NCBI GenBank assembly: GCA_037178975.1
Contig: JASJZH010000001.1
Coordinates: 372,001 to 436,000, forward strand
DNA length: 64,000 bases
Direction of reading: 5' to 3'
Origin: Oscheius tipulae
Lineage: Eukaryota; Nematoda; Chromadorea; Rhabditida; Rhabditidae
Part shown: in pieces, positions 54,501-64,000 of the stretch
How the letters are laid out: each line of letters opens with the position of its first letter
Position numbering within the stretch: position 1 is the first letter of the stretch
Notes under the pieces: model-generated
What the model was told of the DNA's origin: nothing
Database searches by the model: none
Seen by the model: the letters and a program-made list of their open reading frames with translations, nothing else
Translations under genes and position numbers: made by a program

Positions 54501-57500
54501 CTAGAAGCAACATGCTCGCAGCGCACTTGGTTCCAACTGAATTTTGAAGCATTCAAAATCGCGCCAAAAAAATTTTCGGCGCTAACTATTTTCGAGGAAT
54601 GGTCAACTGCAAGAAAAATTCAGCTCATCGAGATGCATCTTTTCCTGTTTTGAAAACTTAATTTACTAGCTCCTGCGCAAAGCTATGACACTTTCAAATT
54701 TCGTGAAAAAAAAAGTGGAAAAATGGGTCGAGGGTTCGGATTCTTGACACGGAAAAATGTTTCTCTATTCTTGTGTTGATCAGGTTTGCTCATTTGGGTT
54801 GAGAATACACCGCTACTCCTTTGGATTTTGATGTATTACTGGCCAAAAATCGTTAAAGAAAAAAAAACGCACTCTGATCAGTGACAGCCGTGGTGAGGAG
54901 ACGTCTCAACACGTGCGAGACGAGATCCAACAACCAGCGTTTGTGCTCCTCATAGCTGAACTCGTAGACTTGAGCGAAAGGTTTCATGATCGAGACGCAG
55001 CACTTGACAGCAGCCAGGCGGATTGACGAGTATTCCGAAGTGAGATAGTCCTTAATTTGAGGAGTTTTTAAAGGGGAAAGTATATAAACTTACATCAGCC
55101 ACGAATCGGAGACACATTGTGAGACTGTGTCTGTTGAAACTAAAGCTTCCCAAAGTCTCCAGAGCTAGGACCACGTCGGACTCTTCGGGAGAATAGTTCG
55201 GCAATACTTTTGGTTTTTCGGCGGCGACTGCAGCCGCCGGCTCCTCGTCCACGGTTTCTGGGAGGGTTTGACCTGAATTTGGATGGTTTTTTTTACGTGA
55301 TTACGTGTTCCTGAACCTATTTACGGAGAAATAAATAAAAAAAAAGTACCTGTCAGCTTGTTATAGACGAGTTTTATGAGTCCATCCAGGGCTCTGTGGG
55401 TCAAGGAGGGCATCTCGTTGGTGATCTCGTGGAAGACGGAGATCAGGCCTGGAAAATGACTGTAAGAAGAAGGTTTCTGTCAAAAATTTGCGAGATTTTA
55501 GGTGCTACCCTGCAGCCTAAGAGCTTTGTAAAGTAAAGTCGCAAACGGTACATTCTCATTTTTTGTAAAATCTTCCAACTATCTTCTTGACCTATTTCCA
55601 GGTGAAGTGACCCAAGCTCTCATTTTAGGGTTGAACATGGTTTGACAAGTGATTCTGCCAAGAGGTCAGATATGATCAGCAAGTTTGGGGTGTAAAACAT
55701 TAGAGTGCCCTGGAATGGTAGGTTTGACAGAGGCGTAGTGACACAAACGCTTTGTACCTGGGCAATTCTACAATCGTCTCAGCAATAGTTTGTCTACTAG
55801 GTCACAGTACCTATGCCGTATCTTGTTACGTTTGACAGAAAAACGGTACATTCTCACCGCGCCACTTCAGCAATTCAAAAAAAAAAACCCTTACCATTCG
55901 ACAGATTCAGACTGAATAGGAGCGGGAATATGGCTCTAATATTGTCCATCGCAGGCCGCTGACTCCTCTCGCCGTATGCTCTCACGTAGAGCTTGATGAA
56001 GACGAAGACGTTGTTGTCGATGGCCTTCTTGCTATCCTTGGCCTGCTTCTGCATCGTACTCTTACACTCTCCGAGAACATAATCCGCCTGACTCGCGAAA
56101 GACACAGGGCTCTTGATCACCAGAAGTCCTTGGGCTGTCAGAGCACTGCCAAGATCCTTCGCGTCCCTAAATTTAGCTATTTTTTCCGAAGCCCGTTTGA
56201 ACTAGGCGCCCAAATAAATGTTCTACCAATCCCGGAGGTCGAACCCGGTCACTTTGGATTAATATTCTGGGCGCTAACATTGAGTCATTTTAGCAAGCTC
56301 GCATTCAGAGCTTTAAAGTATTTAGTATTTAGACAAGGGGTAAACCGGTATATCGTAGCTTTTTTACCAAAAAAAGAGGTAGAAAACATACTTTCTGATA
56401 CTGTTCCAGAACTCTTTCCGGATCTCATCTTTGACTTCGAGTTCTTCTGTGCTGACTGTCCCATCCGGATTTCGGATAATCTCAGTAGAGCGGAGCTTGA
56501 AGGCGCAGAGACGGGGATAGAGCTCGTGGAGAAGGACGCGTATGTCCTTGTCCTGTGGGGCTACACTGCTGACACAGGCCATAATCTGGAAACAGGGTAT
56601 ACGAGGAAAGGGGCTAAAGTTAGTCACGTAACCAGTTTCCATGGATTTCTGTCTCAATATCTACTGTCTCTCTCCGTGGACAGTTCCTTATTCCCGTAGA
56701 CTCGGCGACTATCATTACGGAGCCTCTCTCTCAAACAGTAGGAACAGGTACAGAAATTCAATTTTCTTAAACTTGCCACAAAAAAAAACTACAAACCTGC
56801 TTGAAATTTTCCCTCACGAGCTGTCTGGCCGTCTGTGACTCTACAAGACTACAGAAGCGTTGACCCATCAGCCAGTCGATGGGCTCCGTGATGGGCGAGA
56901 CTTCCGGCATCGAGCCCGAAGCTTCTAGGCGCATCTTTTCGAATTCTGCATCGGAAATACGGAGCAGCTCGTTCAGAACCTGTTTTTAAAAGTATATTTT
57001 AGTCATTAAAGAGGGAGGGATTTTACAAGGAGGGCTGCATGAAGATTTGTCTTGTTCTTCATGTCCTTGGCCAGATTGTTGATGCGGACGCCCTCGTGTA
57101 GACAGAGAGCATACCATTCCTGCTTCTGTTTGGCCTCCCTTTGCGAGGTGACGCTGAGGGCTGCACGAAGTGCCTGGGTAGCGGCCAGGCGGACTTGGAT
57201 CTAGAACAGAATTTTATTATTTTGGGTCTTCTATTGTAAATGGTTTGTGGCACGGCTTCGCTAAAAACAAGTTCTTTATACCGAATTTAGAGCGTTTTGC
57301 ACGCTAAAATTACGGTATTTGAGCCACGTTTCAGAGCGTGCGTCTGTTTATCTGATTTCCCGTGTGGCGCAGTCGGTAAGAGCCAAGACTACCAAGCAAG
57401 TCCCGAATTCGATCGCCGCAGAGAAAGCCTTTTTTTTTTAGCTTGGGCTACATGAAATTCGTTTTTTTTCTTTCAATATCTTCATAAAAATATGGCATTC

Positions 57501-59508
57501 AGCCGATTGTAGACACTAAGGGTTTGAAAGCAAGTGGCCAAAGGTTCGATCCCGCGCGAGGTCATAATTTTTGTAAAGTATTATTTTATAGAGTCTTTTG
57601 AGCCGAGCAAGAATATACAGTCATATTTAGGCGTTTCAGGCTTTCAAACAAAGTCAAAGCCTTTTTTAAAGTTGTTGTGTATAAGTGGTGTGCTGGTAAG
57701 AGGCGCCATTTCGGATCAGACGACTCGGGTTCGATCTCTTTCGGTGACAAACATGATGAACAGATTATTTTGAAAGGAAAATGGCGTGAGAGAGGGTCCC
57801 AAAACGAGAAATAAACAAGCTTACAAGATTTTTTGCTCTGAAAAGACGATAACCAACCTTTTTAGATACATTTTGGACCAAAAAGAACACGGGTAACGGT
57901 GTTTTATATCTACAAGAGTGGCTCTATGATAATTGAATTCTGGTACAAGACCAAGACTTCTTGCAACTCTGCTCAACTGGAAGGTTCTGCTAATTTTCAA
58001 TAGTGAACAACTCTGCTCCTTCCTCTTCTTCTTCAGAACAAAGCGCCGAATCGACCCCATATCATCCCATTTTTTACTCTAACCACATGAAACAGCTCCT
58101 ACTCATGCTCTCTACACACCTACTATATACGTCAGTGTTCCGATGCTCACTGCGCATCAAATCTTCTTTTTTCTCTAATCATTCTTCAAAAAATGACACT
58201 ATTCTTACCTGCGAATCGCGAACAATTGGGAAGATATTCCTAAAGAAGACGCTGGCTCGGAGGAAGAATGACGTCGGGGTGAACAGGGCCAGCTCTCTGG
58301 CCAGATAGACAGCTCCCAGTCGACGGGGGTCGTTCTTGTTGTCCTTCTGCGAGTCCTAAACCGATTTTTTTTTTTTGGAAAAAAAGGCACAAAATACCGT
58401 CAGCCATTCGTGACAAGTGTCCAGAGCCTTCTCCAAGAGCTCGGCCGAGTAGGATTTCGAGGTCTGGATGAGATAGACGAGAGCTCTGGCTGCCATATCG
58501 CTCGTCTCGTCGGCACTCTTGCTGTTGAAGGTGAGCGACTTAAGCAGATAGTTGGCATAGTGGAGGACGCGGGTCTGAACGACGCTGTCCGAGAGACAGA
58601 CTGGAAAATATGGGTCATTTGAGGCCGAATTCTTTCATCAAACTAGTCAAAGAGCCTGTAAAGTATAAAGGATCCAGAAAGCCGTCATGGAGGGTTGCAT
58701 TACTTGCATCACAATTGATGGCTTTATGAGCTTCCTTTGACGATAAACTTGTTGCTGAGACTCATTAAAGAAATCGTCCAAACCATTTTTATCTTTTTAG
58801 AACGTTATTTTCCATCAGAATGCTGCAAGTTACACATCAAAAAGACTCGCTAGGAAGAGAGCAAAAGTGTTCCAGAACAATTGTACGACTCTGTGGCCCA
58901 TTTTCTTCTCATCATCGTCGCAAAAACTGGTCTAAAGTGAGTGGAAAAGGTAAGAAATGCTGGTTCTCTGTCAAAAAGAACAAATCTGTCCTACCCTCAG
59001 GCATTTTTCGTGTTCAACTTCAAAATTTTGGTATTGGGATTATATCAGTCTCGATTTGTGATCATTTCCTCAGCTCTACAACATTTACAGAGGCTCTCCA
59101 ATACTTGAAAAACAAGAATTGAAGTTCACCAATTAGGAAAATGGCAGTGGTTCGTTGGTCCGGATCATCCGAATAGATTCCCTCGAAGATGGCGCTCTGA
59201 AATCAAAGCACCCTGTATAAAAATTGGAAGGAAACCCCCGTACCTGGTCGTCTCTAGTGTCCAGAAGGTTGACAAACTCCTCAACATAGCGCTGCTCCTC
59301 GTTTTTCAGCGATACCGTTATATATCTGGAATTTTATGGGAGTTGAGACCAAGAAGGGGACAAACCTGTATAATTCCTTAGCCGTGCGAATCTTATTTTG
59401 GGAGTTGTTGTCTTTCTTGCGGAGGTCGGACAGAAACTGGGAGGCCTCTGAGCGGGCGCTCGACAAATCGTCCTTTTTGCTCGTCTTCGTGCTCTCCCAA
59501 TCTGTCAT
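39586..59508 (-). CDS. let-363: mTOR kinase (TOR complex catalytic subunit)
   Basis: Growth and nutrient kinase. 38 exons close in frame to 2577 residues (human 2549): 59508-59366, 59325-59244, 59196-59130, 58600-58398, 58355-58209, 57200-57027, 56979-56797, 56585-56392, 56165-55894, 55448-55350, 55272-55094, 55050-54873, 54133-53997, 53947-53711, 53665-53522, 53325-53140, 52894-52619, 51852-51709, 50775-50484, 50016-49792, 49749-49595, 49549-49395, 49348-49034, 48214-48082, 48036-47492, 46670-46268, 45361-45146, 44793-44670, 44627-44392, 43363-43079, 43002-42811, 42629-42314, 42095-41953, 41907-41651, 41117-41028, 40978-40840, 40647-40377, 39782-39586. HEAT repeats fill 1 to about 1250, then FAT, FRB near 2045-2145 ([25 protein letters not shown]), kinase with GDRHPSN (about 2374) and HIDFGD (about 2392), and FATC ending [12 protein letters not shown]. 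Ser and Trp of the rapamycin site are kept. Large introns hold SINEs and palindromes. A TTTTCAG ends 16 bases before the ATG. Confidence 0.97.
39886..39950 (+). repeat. tRNA-like SINE copy
   Basis: CTTAGTCGGTTAGCACTC and GGGGTTCGATCCCCGC. In mTOR intron 37, antisense to the gene. Confidence 0.75.
41525..41579. repeat. hairpin repeat family 1, copy f
   Basis: The most perfect copy: GATGTTCTGCAAAGTTGT and its exact reverse complement ACAACTTTGCAGAACATC, separated by 19 bp, in an mTOR intron. Confidence 0.85.
42691..42753. repeat. palindrome in an mTOR intron
   Basis: Arms 42691-42716 and 42728-42753 pair with few mismatches (GGATCACATCCGATCTGATAG / CTGCCAGATCGGACGTGAT in parts). A fragment of the same sequence, CATCCGATCTGGCAG...TCGAGCAAC, sits at 52994-53020. 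Confidence 0.7.
43640..43702 (-). repeat. tRNA-like SINE copy
   Basis: Minus strand: GTGGCGCAATC and ATCGGGTTCGATTTCCGGGG. In an mTOR intron. Confidence 0.7.
44132..44193. repeat. CAAGTTAG-type hairpin, 28 bp arms
   Basis: TTTTTAAAGCCATAAGTTAC...ACCG pairs with CGGTAGACTAACTTGTGGC...TTTAAAAA around CCGAAGGA. It directly abuts a SINE copy. Confidence 0.8.
44203..44270 (-). repeat. tRNA-like SINE copy
   Basis: Minus strand: GTGACGCAATCAGTTAAAAC and CTCGGCTTCGATCCCCGCGG. Confidence 0.65.
45459..45526 (-). repeat. tRNA-like SINE copy
   Basis: Minus strand: GTGCTCAGACGGTTAGGACA and GCCGGGTTCGATCCACTGGC. In mTOR intron 26. Confidence 0.75.
45792..45862 (-). repeat. tRNA-like SINE copy
   Basis: Minus strand: GGCCTCATAGCTCAGTCGGT, TTAGCGCTG and CAGGGTTTGATCCCGAGCTG. 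The 7-base ends do not pair, so it is not a normal tRNA. Confidence 0.75.
46087..46150 (+). repeat. tRNA-like SINE copy
   Basis: ATGGCTCAGTCGCGTTGCA, TTCCGACTA and ATCCGAGTTCAGCTTCCG. Diverged. Confidence 0.5.
48805..48851. repeat. palindrome family P, copy 1 (mTOR intron 23)
   Basis: CATAGGAGCCGATGCT and AGCATATCGGCGCCTATG form arms around a TTTCGAAAG-containing loop. The left flank GCACCCACTTGCAACCATAG resembles that of copy 2 at 51594. Confidence 0.7.
51062..51214. repeat. inverted repeat with GGTCTCTGC arms (mTOR intron 18)
   Basis: Left arm 51062-51109 (GTGTACTCGCAGAGACCGCC) and right arm 51171-51214 (GGACGGTCTCTGCTAGTACA) are inverted copies, about 45 bp each. Confidence 0.7.
51594..51668. 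repeat. palindrome family P, copy 2 (mTOR intron 18)
   Basis: Arms of 28-29 bp: CAACTTGTAACCATAGACAT... and ...GTCTAAGGTTACAAGTTGC; loop contains TTTCGAAAAA. Confidence 0.8.
56228..56292 (-). repeat. tRNA-like SINE copy
   Basis: Minus strand: CTCAATGTTAGCGCC and GACCGGGTTCGACCTCCGGG. In an mTOR intron. Confidence 0.65.
57362..57422 (+). repeat. tRNA-like SINE copy
   Basis: GTGTGGCGCAGTCGGTAAGA and CCCGAATTCGATCGCCGC. Two more B-box-like fragments (GGTTCGATCC at 57542, CGGGTTCGATCTC at 57727) follow. Confidence 0.65.
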
Positions 59509-62031
<2,523 letters not shown>

Positions 62032-62604
62032 ACGAGCTGAAGAGAAGTGTCGTCGTCGACGTCCTCGTCTTCAACACATACACACACATATCTACGATAG
62101 ATAGTTCCCCCTGTCTCTCTCCTCCACATCCGTACACGTTGTTTTTACCTAATGTTCAGTATAAATTCTTTCCTTATACGGTTTTGAAGGAGAGCAGGCA
62201 GACAGAATGCGTGTTAGGCAGTTTTAGACCGAACTCGATGAGCGTCCCTTTGATTGCAGTTTTTAGAATCTGCAAAGTAATAAAAGTCTTTTAGAGTCAG
62301 CGAAGTAATAAAAGTCTCAGTTTTGCCCGTGTCATCCAATGGAACAAGCCGTCTCGCAGCTTCTTGGCTCTCAACCTCTTCGTTGTCTACTGTCTCTGTC
62401 TAATCTGTTAGACTCCACCTTCTGTCACGGTCAAACGTCCACCCTCGACTGTTTTTTTTCTCTGTTTTAAAAAGAACACCTCTAAGCCTTTTTTCTCTCA
62501 ATTGCAGCTCTAACTTTGGAAGTTAAATCTCAAACTAACCAGCCGATGAAATAATGTGAACGTCACAGATGGCAACAGAAACCAGCTCAAAGCGATTGAA
62601 AACA

Positions 62605-62689
62605 ACTTTCTCGATTATGCATTATTTACTGTCTTCTCTTATTAGAAGTGTCTAATAAGAGAAAGCAGTACAAAATAATCGAGAAAGTG
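62605..62689. repeat. long imperfect hairpin, ~38-41 nt arms
   Basis: Left arm ACTTTCTCGATTAT...CTCTTATTAG, loop AAGTGT, right arm CTAATAAGAGAAAG...ATAATCGAGAAAGT. Small bulges and short loop resemble a miRNA precursor, though a MITE remnant is as likely. Confidence 0.7.
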
Positions 62690-63109
62690 GGTTCACAGGG
62701 GTCGGCCGCGCCGAAACCACCCAAAGTTCAGAGACGCGTTTCTTGAAAAATTTCCATTATCACTTTTTGTCCCATAAATGGCAAACATCGCAGAAATCAT
62801 CTTTTTGGCTCGGCGATAAAGAAGTTCTGAGAAATCGGGTTTCGGCTGAGAACACTTATCAAATGCTACAAAACGGCGCTTACAGTTTTTCAAAAATCGG
62901 CCGGTATATGCGCTTCTCGATAGTTGAACAGCGTTTTTGCGTTATAATTTTCACCTTTCTGACTGGGACTTAACATTTTTGACTTGACCTCTCTATTTAT
63001 AGGAACAATTAATTAAAAACAACAAAAAGACTCTTTTAAGTCTACTGGAGAGTCGCTTTCTTCTTCATTTACTTCGAGTCTAATCACTCAGCTCTTCGAA
63101 AAAACGAGG

Positions 63110-63266
63110 TACCGTGACAGGAACAACGTTTCCCCAACGAAGCTATCTCCCAAACTGACCCTACTTTGACTTGACTTGCAAACAATTAGTGTGCGCACTA
63201 AGTAGTGCACTCTAATTGCAATATTGGCTTCAGACAGACAGACAGAGACGCGAGGACAATTTTAAA
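63110..63266. repeat. duplicated palindromic element, copy 1
   Basis: Shares with copy 2 the order GTACCGTGACAG, CAACGTT, CCCAAACTGA, TTGACTTGC, CAATTAGTGTGC palindrome, AATATTGGCTTCAGACAGAC, GACGCGAGGACA, TTTTAAA. Confidence 0.85.
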
Positions 63267-63645
63267 TGGATTAATTGGCCCAGAATCTCCACCTCTCTGC
63301 GATTTTTTCCTGTCGAAGCCACTATCGATCCCACGTTATCAGCTCTCACCTAGAAGTCTTCTTCAACCAACACTTCCATTTTTTGCCCTGAATGTCTTCG
63401 TATAGTTTGGAGCCAGCTGAAACAGGTGCCTTTCAAAATTCTTCACATACAAGTTAGGCCGCTTTGAATGAACCCATTTCCCATTCCTCGACCCAGCTCC
63501 CTGTCCAAGTAATGCTATCGCCTCTTGGGGCTCAATGTCAGTAATAATCTGATTCTTTCAAAACTGCTCGATTTCTACTTCTTTCTGTCCAGCTGTCGTG
63601 ACCCTTTCTTCCCACTTCAACCTGTCCGCATTCCCTCCAATCGAC

Positions 63646-63799
63646 GTACCGTGACAGAAGCAACGTTCTCCCAAAGAAGCGCATGCCCAAACTGACTCGA
63701 TTTGGCTTGACTTGCCAACAATTAGTGTGCACACAAAATAGTGCACACTAATTGGCAATATTGGCTTCAGACAGACAGAGACGCGAGGACATTTTAAAC
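63646..63799. repeat. duplicated palindromic element, copy 2
   Basis: Its inner palindrome is TTGCCAACAATTAGTGTGCA... / ...GTGCACACTAATTGGCAA with an 8 bp loop (about 63706-63752). Same orientation as copy 1, 380 bp apart. Confidence 0.85.
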
Positions 63800-63802
63800 T
63801 AG

Positions 63803-63845
63803 ACAAGTTAGGCTGCCGCCCCTTCGGGGCGGTAGCCTAACTTGT
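63803..63845. repeat. near-perfect GC hairpin with 20 bp arms
   Basis: ACAAGTTAGGCTGCCGCCCC, loop TTC, GGGGCGGTAGCCTAACTTGT; one G/A mismatch only. Confidence 0.9.
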
Positions 63846-64000
63846 TGCGCACCTTGAGGCATATCTACCTTGTCCTTTCCCCAGCAAAAACGATTGCTAA
63901 TGACCATTTCTAATCAGTGAAACCCACATCCCACTCTTTGACTCCACTTTCTATCCCTCAAACCCACTTCCCTTTCACTCCTTGAACCCATTTTTCCGAT

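Larger units (their letters stand above)
62032..64000. other. let-70 3' flank and repeat-rich window end
   Basis: No protein gene supported. It holds a long hairpin, a duplicated palindromic element and a near-perfect GC hairpin (listed separately). Confidence 0.5.

Overview
The window is nuclear DNA of a nematode. This follows from the gene content (a nematode-type seven-transmembrane chemoreceptor, and orthologues of kri-1, let-363, lars-2, let-70, cln-3, skr and haf genes), the many short introns (often 35-60 bp) with GT...TTTTCAG borders, and TTTTCAG acceptors only 2-20 bases upstream of several start codons, which suggests spliced-leader trans-splicing. I could not place the species. Most genes had to be assembled from exons. 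In every assembled model the reading frame closes across all joins, and this is the main support for the exon lists.

Layout. 0.3-2.3 kb (+): cln-3 (battenin), first exon missing. 2.4-5.3 kb (-): a class I phosphatidylinositol transfer protein. 6.1-7.9 kb (-): three tandem paralogues of an unrecognised single-span membrane microprotein. 8.6-9.3 kb (-): a secreted ML-domain lipid-binding protein. 9.8-11.4 kb (-): a serpentine chemoreceptor. 13.9-19.7 kb (+): kri-1/KRIT1, with an opposite-strand Ly6-like gene nested in one intron. 22.1-22.9 kb (-): a PH-domain protein. 23.3-24.2 kb (-): a secreted cysteine-rich modular protein. 24.4-27.5 kb (-): a TAP-like half ABC transporter. 29.0-30.1 kb (-): a Skp1-related protein. 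32.0-32.3 kb (-): the 3' end of an unidentified gene. 33.2-39.2 kb (-): mitochondrial leucyl-tRNA synthetase. 39.6-59.5 kb (-): mTOR/let-363 in 38 exons (2577 residues). 60.7-62.0 kb (+): the UBE2D-type ubiquitin-conjugating enzyme let-70. The last 2 kb holds hairpins and a duplicated palindromic element.

Two repeat landscapes meet near 30 kb. The left half is full of (GACAGA)n/(TCTCTG)n tracts, many inside introns. The right half, mainly introns of lars-2 and let-363, carries tRNA-like SINE copies and several families of palindromes. A hairpin family built on TTCTGCAAAGTTGTA / TACAACTTTGCAGAA occurs in both halves.

The genes are mostly unrelated housekeeping functions. Links that can be stated from known biology: Skp1 and the UBE2D enzyme both belong to ubiquitin transfer; mTOR, CLN3 and the HAF-type transporter all act at or near lysosome-related membranes; mTOR and lars-2 lie head to tail 359 bp apart on the same strand. 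No RNA gene, CRISPR array or prokaryotic element was found.
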